NCBI GenBank assembly: GCA_027596945.1
Contig: JADGJH010000383.1
Location: 9,546 to 19,797 of the forward strand
Length of the DNA stretch: 10,252 bases
Reading direction: 5' to 3'
DNA from: Physocladia obscura
Lineage: Eukaryota > Chytridiomycota > Chytridiomycetes > Chytridiales > Chytriomycetaceae
Shown here piece by piece: positions 1 through 8,141 of this stretch. The notes under the pieces were generated by a model. That model had not been told where the DNA came from. It searched no databases and worked only from the letters and a program-made list of their open reading frames with translations. Made by a program: the position numbers and the translations under genes. The first letter of the stretch is position 1. The number at the start of each line of letters is the position of its first letter.

Positions 1-2535
1 CCTGTCGCGAATTATGAACTTGAAATATGAGCGTTAAAGCTTGAATGCAGATATTGAATGATCCCAAGTGACTGATTTTGAAGAGAGTATCCATGTGCTT
101 GTCGAATACAGCTTCATCCATTTGTGCATACGGAAACACACGGTTAACACCAGTCAATAACACAGCCATTGTCTTTGCGTCGATCCCATCAACAACTTGC
201 TCCTCGTAATACTGTTTTTGACCATCATTACCAGAGGCTAGGCCACCTTTCGTCACAACCGCAATCCGCGCAGCCTCAGCATCAGCTTCATCTTCAGAGT
301 CACCAACAATGCCTTCGCCACTCTTTTCAGCTTCTTCCGCAGATACTGGGCGCTTTACACTGCGCCGCATATTTCCACTTTTGAATCCCCGCATCTTTCC
401 TGTCCCCTTTCGCTTCTTTTTTTTCCCACCAGTGAGAGATTTTTTGACATCATTAGCACCATTATGCCCGAGCCCATTCACAATTTTTTCAAACATTCCA
501 AAGTATATCTCGACAAGCGCTTGAGCTGCTGGGACATCGGTATCACCACGACGCAAGACAATTTGAGACAAGAAACTGAGCGCTGCATAACGTGCCCGCG
601 CGCCGCTGCTTCGCGCAAGCAAACGCTCGATTTCGCGGATTACAACTAGTTTCATGTTTGGGTGAGCGGCAAGGATTTCTGACTGCAATAGATGCGCAGC
701 TTTGAATGAAAGAACGCTGCTGGCATCACCAAGTTTGTTTACTAAAAGAGAGAGGAGAGAGGATTCTTGTTCAGGTTTGGATGCAAGAAGGGCGGAGAGG
801 TACGTTAAGCTTTTTGATTTAACATGAGTAAGTGGGTCCTTTGACAGTTCCTATTTTTATTTACATTTTATTTATTTTCAATATTATATAATTTTTTTGT
901 TTTTAAGAACAAGAAAATCCAAAGTGAAATAGTTCTTTTTTTTCTTATTTTTTTAGTTACCTCAATTAATTGCAGAAAGTCAAAATAAAGCTTTTTTAGA
1001 CAGTCTTCAAAGTACCAAACAACAAGATGGATCGGTCCCACGCCTTCACTTAGCACGCCTTGATCTCGGAAATATTTCAGTTTTCTGTCAGGTAATACTC
1101 CGCCAACAAATAAATCTTTCATGACATCAACAGCAACAATTGCATCACGTCTACTTTTTTTTTGTGCCATCCCTTTCAAAATATGGTCGCGCAAGTATTG
1201 AAGTGTATGCAAGGGAGATTCTTGAATTAATAATGTTAGGGCAGAGATTTTATCGTTGGTCGTTCCGGTTCGAAGTACAGTACGCATAAAGTTTCTGTCA
1301 CTACCAGATTGAAATTTCGCTGTTTTACTTACTGTTAGTAGACTTAAACGAGAAGATGATAAAAAGAATCACCTTTATCGTACTTTGCCACCTCCTCATC
1401 GTACAAAGCCTTCGCGCGTTCATACATTTTGATTATTAATGCTTCGTCATTCGCAGAATATATTGTTGGTGGCGGCGCAATAGGTGACAGTTCCACTAAA
1501 TGCCAAAGGGGAGTTGGGTGAACTAGAAGCTTGATTTTTTTGTCGAGTGTGTGTGAAGCAGAAGTAGCGGCGGTACTGGCATCTAAAATTTTTGAAGATA
1601 ATAGAGCAGTGATGCGTGCAGTCGTTTCTTCGTTGGTAGGCTGTTTCTGTTCGGGAGTTTTCATTGACGTCGCAGGACGCTCAGGCTGAATCGAAGGGGC
1701 AAGGTCTTCATTGCTATTGTCGGAATCATTGTCATTTTCATCGTCACCAATTTTATGGTCCAAGCCATTCACTACAGCAGTATTAGCGTCATCATCGGTT
1801 TCGAATTCGGACAATATTTCTTCGCCATCTTCTTCTGGAGCTGATGGAACAACAGACCTTTTCGAGTCGAGTTTAAGCGTGGTTGTCATAAATGCTTGCA
1901 GTTCTTTTGCGAGCTGTTCGTGATTAAAAATTGAATAGACATTGTTTGATGTTGCGTACCTGTGTATCATCAAAATACCGTCCAGGTTTTTCCAAATCTT
2001 CTTGGATAACATCTCCATCCGCATCAGAATCATCTACATCGGCAACAAGATCAAGATCGTATTTTGAGCCGCCGAGATTCTTTATTTCTTTCAGCAGGAT
2101 TGCGTTGAGCGGTGTTTTCGCAGTTTTCAAAGGAGGCTTTTCTTTCTTCGATTTTGCCAGTGTGCTTTTCGATTGAGTGGATGAGTCGGCTTGAGAATTA
2201 TCGGGCAACTTGGGAATAGACTTGCTCTTTGAATTGGATACTTTCGCGAAAAACGGGTTTGTTGTGTTTTGGGTTGACGAAATGGTATCTTTTTGCGATT
2301 TTTCCGATTGGTGCGACACATTGGATGCTGGGGTGTGAACAGAAGACGAGATTGGTGATTTAGTCGAGGATTGTTTCTTTTGAAGTTTCTTTTGTTTTTG
2401 CTTTTCCCGCTCGGCTTTTTTCTTGCTGGAAGTTTGGGAAGTCGGATTCTGCGCGGCAGCGGCCATTGCTTCACGCGCACGATCTGCCAAAAGTTTCGCC
2501 GTTGTCACCGAAGTTGAACCGGAATCGGGACTCAT
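1..2535 (-). CDS. MAK21: Ribosome biogenesis factor MAK21/NOC1 (CEBPZ family), 5' part, runs off left edge
   Basis: Nucleolar HEAT-repeat protein that, with its NOC partners, acts in early 60S pre-ribosome assembly (family knowledge). Exons read 2535-1960, 1913-1373, 1319-961 and 850 to the left edge, joined by introns of 46, 53 and 110 bp; about 775 residues are visible. Residues 1-192 are disordered and Lys-rich (KKAEREKQKQKKLQKK); residues 205-270 are acidic. The diagnostic part starts in exon 3 with SDRNFMRTVLRTGTTNDKIS, then QESPLHTL, a KKSRR stretch, LLPDRKL-like VLPDRKLKYF and WYFEDCLKKLYFDFLQ, continuing in exon 4 with SKPEQESSLLSLLVNKLGD, HPNMKLVV and LLTGVNRVFPYAQMDEAVFD. These follow the MAK21/CEBPZ order closely. 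The C-terminal CBF domain would lie beyond position 1. A basic/acidic spacer of about 75 residues sits before LLTGVNR. The ATG at 2535 is the first in frame and lies 54 bp from the divergent FIST start. Family call is firm; the exon 1/2 junction is the least certain. Confidence 0.92.
1320..1372 (-). other. Intron 2 of MAK21 with consensus branch site
   Basis: A 53-bp intron with donor AAAG|GTGATT and acceptor AAACAG|CGAAAT. It carries a perfect TACTAAC branch sequence about 13 nt before the acceptor. An AG directly after the branch site must be skipped, as it is too close. Removing this segment joins GAT AAA G to CG AAA TTT and restores the MAK21 frame across the conserved SDRNF block. It is the clearest intron in the window and argues for a fungal-type spliceosome. 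Confidence 0.88.
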
Positions 2536-2589
2536 TGGTTATTTTAGAGTTTAAAAAAAAAAAAAAGAAAAAGAAACGCCAAATCAATA
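2536..2589. promoter_or_regulatory. Bidirectional promoter region between MAK21 and FIST gene
   Basis: Only 54 bp separate the two divergent ATG codons, so both promoters and 5' UTRs must fit here or extend into the opposite coding region. The core is a run of 14 A at 2553-2566 followed by A-rich sequence up to about 2576. Such poly(dA:dT) tracts commonly exclude nucleosomes in fungal promoters. No TATA box is evident. Confidence 0.55.
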
Positions 2590-4167
2590 ATGAGCAATGG
2601 CTTCGCTGTTCGTACTGCAACACGCACAGTTTTTGCTGGATCATCAGGCTTGGACAATGGCGTGCGTGAATGCTGCCGGAAGTTGCGCGTCCAAAACTCA
2701 TCCGAATCCGACTTTGCCTCTCTGCTTTTCATCACAGCAAATGCAAACGGAATCACGCCAATTGCCGCCAATCACGCGCAACTTGCTGCCCGCACAGTTC
2801 ACTCCGAGTTGAATCTTCCATCTATCGGGGCAATCGTTTCTTCGTTTTCTATGTCCGAGTCTTGCTCTATTTCCGTTGCCGTTGCCACACTTTCTGCAAT
2901 AAATAAAAAAACGCCAAGCGTAGACTCTCTTGCGTTCTCATTTGACGCGTCGCACACGCGGCGTTTGCCGTTTCGCTCCCATAAAAGCGTTGGCCGGTGG
3001 TTTGATGCTTCGACTCTTCAAGATGACGCAAACATACAGAATTTCAATGTGAACGAATTCGTCTCCATTTCAAAGAATACTTCTACACCAGTTCCAGATA
3101 ATTTGGCAGGAAAATCTGATTCTGTTGATGGAGACCTTCGAGATAGAAATGGTCTTGTCTTGACGCTGGCCGATAGTGACGGAGGACTTGTCTGGAACAA
3201 TCAATTGAAGACAATGTTTCCATTGATGCAAAAGGTTGTCAGATTTCTTTTTTAATTCGCAATTATACACTGCTTATTAACCATAAATCTGGCACACAAT
3301 TAGATGGGCATTGTTGTTCCAATGACACCATTCGTCACAGGATTGACCAACACTCTATTTATTAATGGCACTGTTCTTGATGGTGGCCTAGTTGGACTTG
3401 CCATGCCTTCAGTATCCAAATATTTCGAACCATCCGTAACTTACTCATTCCAAAACCTAACACCAATAACCCAGGAATTTATGGAAATTTCAAGGTAAAT
3501 TCACAAATAATATATCATTTTATTCTCGTGTCTGTCTCTTTTATTTATTATTGATTTTTGTAGTTGCCAAGGGAACATTATACTTACACTTGACACTTCT
3601 CCCGCAACTGCAAAAATTCTCGAGTCCATCGCGTTATCATCATCGACACCGTCTTTTTCGGAACATCTCGGTGTTCATCAGTTGCAAGAATCATTTGATG
3701 CAAAAATATCTTCTGATAATGCCCTATTTTTGGAAATTACTTCCAACAACCTCGACAGCGCATACCGTCGCGTGTATAGAATTATTGCCGGCGATTTGCG
3801 CAAAGGAAATATTGCTGTTGATACTTTAATGGATCTTCGTGTTGGAATGCGTGTTCGTTTTTTGTATCGACCCAAGAAAGCTTTCATTAGAGCTGACGCA
3901 GGCACAACGGCCAAATCGCCACTACGTTTTACTAGTGTACCAGAAAGTGAAGATATTCAGAGTAATGAACAGAAAGAGCTTGAAAGCAATAAGAATAAGA
4001 TTAATCAAGAGTCGGTAGTTTTTGGAGATTCTTTGATTGTTTGCAGTGATGCAGGTATAATGCATGAGTCGAGTCCAGAATTATTCTTTGGCAATAGTGA
4101 CAGCATACTCAAAGAGGTGGTTGCGGAAGTTTGTAAAGTCCCTTTTTGTTCAGTGGAAGTACAGTAA
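2590..4167 (+). CDS. FIST-domain protein (FIST_N plus FIST_C), three exons
   Basis: FIST (F-box and intracellular signal transduction) domains occur in bacterial signalling proteins, in F-box proteins such as FBXO22 and in stand-alone fungal proteins; they are thought to sense small ligands. Exons read 2590-3234, 3304-3494 and 3564-4167, giving 479 residues. Introns are 69 bp each, the first with a TTAACC branch-like site. The N-terminal half (about residues 25-150) has alternating hydrophobic strands, including DFASLLFITANANG and LNLPSIGAIVSSF, where FIST_N has its glycine-flanked core. LVLTLADSDGG, then TPFVTGLTNTLFINGTVLDG (223-242) and GGLVGLAM follow the FIST layout. FIST_C is recognised from YSFQNLTPI and SSCQGNIILTLDTSPA (278-293), the position of the family's 'EGNVIxELDGRPA'-type strand. 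The ending EVCKVPFCSVEVQ resembles how fungal members finish, so the TAA at 4165-4167 looks genuine. No F-box is visible. The first donor could be GTTGTC (3235) or GTCAGA (3238); both keep frame. Family assignment is from motif memory, not a search. Confidence 0.76.
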
Positions 4168-4241
4168 AGTTTGAAAAAAAAAAATTATTTGCAAAAGAAC
4201 CGCAATATTTTTGACAACCACGAAAAGCCAAAGTTTGGCAT

Positions 4242-7200
4242 ATGTCGCGGCAGACAAAACAAGATTCTTTTGCCAGTCGAGATTTTGCAGTTCAGTTCGC
4301 ACCAACACACACTCAGTTTTAATCTGCGAAAATTTTTTTTTTCCTCAACGATTATAGGAACCGATTTCATGCCTGCTTGACGACAACGCAATCCTTCTCC
4401 TTGCGATATGTCATGTTCCATTTGTCGGAGAGACTGCTTCTATTGTTTCCAATGGAATTTTGACTCTACTGACGCACTGTGATTCTAGTGGACCTTTCAA
4501 AAACGGAATTAACTGTGTTGAAATTCTAATCAAGCGTCTATTAAACTTTAAAATTCGTCAGTTTGGTATTTGATTCTCCTATTATCTTTTGCTTTTATTT
4601 TTTTTCATTATTTTGGCAATTTTTATGAACAGCCAAACATCAAAAAAATCTGAATGACATTCTGCGAGACAACAGCGTGACTACACTTTTACTCACAAAT
4701 TTTATTCGAAGCCAAGGCAGTAATTTTCTTTCAAATCGCATATTTCCCGCTCTTGAATCACTCACCCCACTGCTGCCTTTATGCGAAATGGACCCAAAAA
4801 ATTTATCGTCTGACGATAATCAAACTTGTTTTGATCACCAAATTTCTGAAAGCCAGAAAAATCTTGTTGCAGCCTGTGTAGCGGTGATCGACGCAATTAC
4901 AGAGAATGCCAGCGAAATGCCTAATGTTATTTGTAGGCTGTGTACATTTATCAAGAGCTCAATCAATAAATCTAGCATTAACGACGAAAATGAATCAAAA
5001 TATGTATTAGCAGACAGCAGCGAGACCCCAAATCAAACTTTTCTAGATGCCAGGGTTTCAAAATGCACAGACAACAGTAAAAATTCTTCACGAAGCAATA
5101 GTAAATCAACAGTCAACAGTGTATCTAACCTGGACATATTTATTCCCGACGAAAGCATCCCTCTTCCTTCCAGACAGCCGTCAAATTCAAACATTCATCA
5201 AGGTCAACTCGAACAACTCACAGCTCCTGGAAGCCCAAATTCATTGATATCAATTCCACGCAGTGCCGCAAGCAGCGTATATACACTTGCCGGAGCATCT
5301 GGAACGCACATTATAACCGAAGGGAATACGCAACCACCGCCGCCATCTCTAATTACACGCAGCCGAGCATGTAGTTCGACTAATAACGCATGTATCAGCA
5401 CTGCTGCCATCAAAGCATCAAATACTGCGCATAGCTCAATTTGTCGTCGCAAAAGCACACAAAGCAGTGCTGAAAATAAAATCGGTACTACAGCAGGTCT
5501 CGCAGCGCGACTTTGGAGTCTCTTTCAAACTTCAGCTCGCGTCAGTCCCGTAGCTGTAAACTCCGTAAATGAAGAAGAAGATAAGTTTACAAAGCCACAA
5601 CTACTTGGTTCTGTTTCAAAAACGCCAGAAAAACTCCATTCGAAAAATTCTGACGGTAATAACCCTTCAACTCTCGACAACTCAACAAATTCTGTTGACA
5701 CGTCTTGCTTTGCCAAGAATATTGCCGTTATTACATTGAATTCTACTGTTCCCTCACTGTTACCATTGCCACTTTTAAATAATATTGTGCAACAGTGGAT
5801 TGAAGATTTGCAAATAAATGTTATTGCGGCGACTCCGACACCGCATGGAAATGCATTCTTGGAGAAATTATGTAATGAAGATATCAAAATATTTGCAAAT
5901 AATGAACATCCACAGTTTGAGACTGAATGTGGCGAATTTTTAGGTCCAGCCAGAGAAGATGAGATTTTGGTGAATTTTTTAGATGATAATGAAGATGGCA
6001 TTGCTGCTGCCGTAGTTTTGGATGAATTTTTCGGGGAATTAAGACTGTCCAGTTCCAGAAACCCTTTGTTACAATTGTTGTGTTTTTTTTTGTTTTTTTT
6101 TTGATATGCTGTATGTTTTAGTTTTCTAATGGGGGTTTGTTTTTTTTCAGAAATTCGTTGCGGAGTCCGGAGCATGTTTCGAAAAATGCCAGCACGGTAA
6201 ATGACGATCAATTTTTGATGCATGAAAAAATAATAGGATCTTTGCTATTTTTGCGATTTTTTGTTCCTTGTAAGTTTATTAACGCTGTTATGATGTGCTA
6301 ATCAAAAATGAAGACATTATTTCCCGCGACTTGTCGCCACCAACCTCAGCCCATCGAAGAGGTTTAATTTTGATTGGGAAAGTACTCACCGCATCATCGA
6401 ATGGTGTGGAGTTTGGCGTCAAAGAGAAATATTTGATGCCATTGAATTGGTTATTGAAAATAAATCGTATAAAAGTCAAGAATTTTGTATATGCCATGGT
6501 CAGCAGAGATGTAAGTCAAAATTTCAAATAATATTTTAAATAATATCAACGGAATATAACTTTTACTTTTAACTTTCTGCTAAAGCTCAAATCTATTAAT
6601 CCGCCGTTTCACTCAATATCATTCAAATTAGAAGACACGTCAATTTTTAATTGCAATATAGAAAATTCAGGGCAATCAGAAAAAGCAGCATACTTTTCCA
6701 ATTTGTTTCGCAACGCAGTCAACGGTACCCCTCGTCGGCACAGTACGACAAAACTTTCCAGCAGTTCTACAGCTGCCGGATTTAATTCAACATTTAGCAC
6801 ATATACAATTCCTCAAGCCAGGAAAAGTACCCCAGCACTGCTACAAACCAAAAACAAACCACTTGCAACAGAAACAAACGGCCTGTTTAAGCGCCGAAAA
6901 AGTCTGCCAACGCCGAACTTTTTCAACAAATCTGCTGCCACTACAGCAGTTCCAATTGATCCTGAAGCACTAATTTTTCGACGTTCTAGTAAACGCGCGT
7001 TGCTCTCTTCAAAAATTTTACTTGGTTTCCGAAAACAACCACAGGAAGAAGTTTTAGAGCAAAACATTGCGATTACAAGACGGAATCGTGGCTCAAAATT
7101 CCGTGATTTATTTACAAGTGAAAGGCGCAGTAAGAGTGATGGTGATGGAACCATTCCACTTCTTCTGACACCGTTGGATAAAGAGGTTTATGCGGTGCAA

Positions 7201-7458
7201 GCCATGTTTTTGACATTGTCAAGAGAAATGAAAGTTATCGCGGATACAGTTAGCAATGCATCTGAATTTTGTCTATCGGATATGGAATTTGGTGGCAGTC
7301 TGAAAACAAACTTTGGCCGATTTAAAGCTTGGTGTGAAAAAGAATACGCAGTTGATTTTACTTCGAACAAAAGTCGGGATTATTTCCATGGAAGTGGTGG
7401 TGGCATATTTGCCAGTGGCAAGCAACTTACGGCGGATATAACAGTTTTTTCTCTTTGA
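4242..7458 (+). CDS. Ras GTPase-activating protein (RasGAP) with large intradomain insertion
   Basis: Predicted to switch off Ras-type GTPases by supplying an arginine finger. Model: exons 4242-4289, 4358-4565, 4633-6067, 6151-6269, 6314-6510 and 6586-7458, giving 959 residues; introns are 68, 67, 83, 44 and 75 bp. The GAP domain starts at about residue 17 (LLDDNAILLLAICHVPF). The finger loop is ILRDNSVTT with Arg97, followed by LLLTNFIRSQGSNFLSN. A helix ends near residue 200 (MPNVICRLCTFI). A Ser/Asn-rich insertion of roughly 390 residues follows before the FLR motif GSLLFLRFFVP (Arg599). The third block is HRRGLILIGKVLTASSNGVE with Lys626 and Asn633, then FGVKEKYLMPLNWLLKINR. All three catalytic motifs are intact, so it is probably active. 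No C2, PH, Sec14 or IQ region is seen, so it is neither an IRA/NF1 nor a BUD2 or IQGAP type. The C-terminal 290 residues are basic and Ser-rich with a final helical segment (PLDKEVYAVQAMFLTLSREM). Weak points: the first exon and the exon 3 donor. Confidence 0.86.
4290..4357 (+). other. Intron 1 of the RasGAP gene, decides the start
   Basis: The RasGAP frame closes upstream at TAG 4355-4357, which is also the only nearby acceptor (CGATTATAG|GAACCG) after an 11-nt T run. Exon 2 begins in phase 0. The only ATG between the FIST stop and this point in a compatible frame is at 4242, and its only phase-0 donor is GCA|GTTCAG at 4290, a poor 5' splice site. The result is a 16-residue first exon (MSRQTKQDSFASRDFA). 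The acceptor is well supported; the donor and the start are inferred by elimination. Confidence 0.5.
4975..6221 (+). other. Low-complexity insertion inside the RasGAP catalytic domain
   Basis: Between the helix ending CRLCTFIKSS and the FLR block, RasGAP domains normally have a few tens of residues. Here there are roughly 390. The first two thirds are Ser/Asn/Thr/Pro-rich, with segments such as DNSKNSSRSNSKST. The last third looks more folded (PLLNNIVQQWIEDLQINVIA, then acidic ILVNFLDDNEDG). The frame stays open for over 1.4 kb, and a 44-bp and an 83-bp intron nearby show that introns of this genome are short. The insert is therefore coding, not an unspliced intron. Confidence 0.72.
6068..6150 (+). 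other. Intron 3 of the RasGAP gene, ambiguous donor
   Basis: The acceptor is strong: a T-rich tract ending TTTTTTTCAG|AAATTCG at 6150. Three donors, GTTACA (6068), GTTGTG (6077) and GTGTTT (6080), all lie in phase 2 and give in-frame products differing by 3 or 4 residues. None matches the consensus well. I chose 6068. The following exon (6151-6269) carries the FLR motif, so splicing at this acceptor is required. Confidence 0.6.
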
Positions 7459-7582
7459 TCAAAGTTGAAACCTATAAAACAACTCAAAGTTTTTACGAAT
7501 ATTTTCGTTTCTCTTGTTCTGATAAAATAATAATAATCATCGAAAGCACAGGTGTGAATCCGTCCGACCGCTTCACCGGATA

Positions 7583-7867
7583 CTAAAAGCCCACACATAT
7601 TACCTTCAATTGTAAGTACAAAGAGCAGATAGCGAAGGCCCAGTCAAACCCGCTTCCGTAGTTTCTGGCAAATGCTGGCCACCTCGCCGTTGAAATCTCA
7701 AATAGACCTCCCAGATAACGAAGCCCAACCAAACCAGTTTCCGCAGTTTCACTCCCAAAACCAGTTTCCGCAGTTCCAGGACCTATAAAAACAAAAATGT
7801 TCCAGAAAAAACCGATATAGCAAACACAAACGATTGGAAAAGAATGTCTGTAAAGTACGGGCGCCAT
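7583..7867 (-). CDS. Doubtful small ORF (94 residues) over repeats
   Basis: I do not recognise this ORF and doubt that it is a gene. From the ATG at 7867 it reads MAPVLYRHSFPIVCVCYIG, continues with a hydrophobic segment (GFFWNIFVFIG, could be a membrane helix), then a repeated GTAETGFGSETAETGL and a Trp/Phe/Arg-rich tail. The repeat spacing of 27 bp keeps the frame. A donor-like LQLK|GTAATATG site occurs near its end. It could be a short membrane protein, an exon of an unseen gene, or chance translation of a repeat element. Confidence 0.15.
   Translation of the reverse strand: MAPVLYRHSFPIVCVCYIGFFWNIFVFIGPGTAETGFGSETAETGLVGLRYLGGLFEISTARWPAFARNYGSGFDWAFAICSLYLQLKVICVGF
7632..7777. repeat. 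Degenerate direct repeats, 84/85-bp and 27-bp spacing
   Basis: The block at 7632-7666 (AGCGAAGGCCCAGTC..., ending CTTCCGTAGTTTC) recurs at 7717-7750 with about 28 of 35 positions matching and one 1-base gap; five of the six mismatches are transitions. The core CCAGTTTCCGCAGTT of the second copy recurs exactly 27 bp later, at 7734 and 7761. No other stretch of the window resembles it by eye. Confidence 0.65.
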
Positions 7868-8120
7868 TATTTCTGGGGTGTGTTCAAGTAAAAGTAGAGT
7901 CAAGCTGTATTAATAAATGAATTCACTCTTAATTGAGATAAAAACACTCAAATCGCTCAGACGAAAAGAAAAGGAAACAGTGGGATAGCAAAATTTATCT
8001 TTACAAACTGTTTTCAATTTTTGCGATGGAGGATTTTGAGAAATGCAAATCAAAAGCCATATTTTGTTTTTTTTTCAAAAAAAATTTAAAAAAATTAAAG
8101 GATTTCATCCGATTTTCTAT

Positions 8121-8135
8121 TTTATTATTTTTATT
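8121..8135 (-). terminator. Candidate polyadenylation elements of the Ser/Thr-rich gene
   Basis: On the minus strand two AATAAA hexamers occur at 8135-8130 and 8126-8121, starting 7 and 16 nt after the TAG at 8142. Position and sequence suit a 3'-end positioning element. The surroundings are very AT-rich, so chance is possible. Confidence 0.35.
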
Positions 8136-8141
8136 TTCTCT

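Larger units (their letters stand above)
7459..8141. other. Convergent intergenic region with no convincing gene
   Basis: This 683-bp stretch lies between the stop codons of the RasGAP gene and the minus-strand Ser/Thr-rich gene. It is the longest non-coding interval here; other gaps are 54 to 144 bp. Positions 7459-7550 are AT-rich 3' UTR-like sequence with a TAA/AAT run near 7525. Positions 7550-7870 have higher complexity, hold degenerate direct repeats and a doubtful minus-strand ORF. Positions 7900-8141 are AT-rich with A and T homopolymers. I see no tRNA, terminal repeats or transposase. Confidence 0.6.

Noticed and set aside
169..649. Plus-strand open frames over the left edge
   Set aside because: They are antisense to the strongly conserved MAK21 exon 4 and give low-complexity His/Gln or Phe/Pro-rich products.
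868..960. Minus-strand reading continuing past VLQLIE-like exon end into a Lys-rich tail
   Set aside because: The Lys/Leu/Asn-rich tail begins at a GTAACT donor and has no counterpart in MAK21; the conserved sequence resumes at 850, so this is intron 3.
2533..2538. Inverted CCAAT box (ATTGG) next to the MAK21 start
   Set aside because: It overlaps the start codon itself and a 5-base match is expected by chance.
4164..4197. 34-bp GT...AG segment over the FIST stop, as an intron joining FIST to RasGAP
   Set aside because: It is shorter than every supported intron here, has no branch site, and the joined frame ends at TAG 4355 unless a second weak intron is added.
5525..6223. 232-residue open frame on the minus strand
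   Set aside because: It lies wholly opposite the coding RasGAP insertion and intron 3, is Ser/Phe/Lys-rich by complement of Ser/Asn/Glu codons, and shows no family resemblance.
7545..7575. tRNA or SINE B-box-like GGTGTGAATCC
   Set aside because: The invariant TTC of the T-loop is missing, and I could find no A box, acceptor stem or anticodon arm around it.
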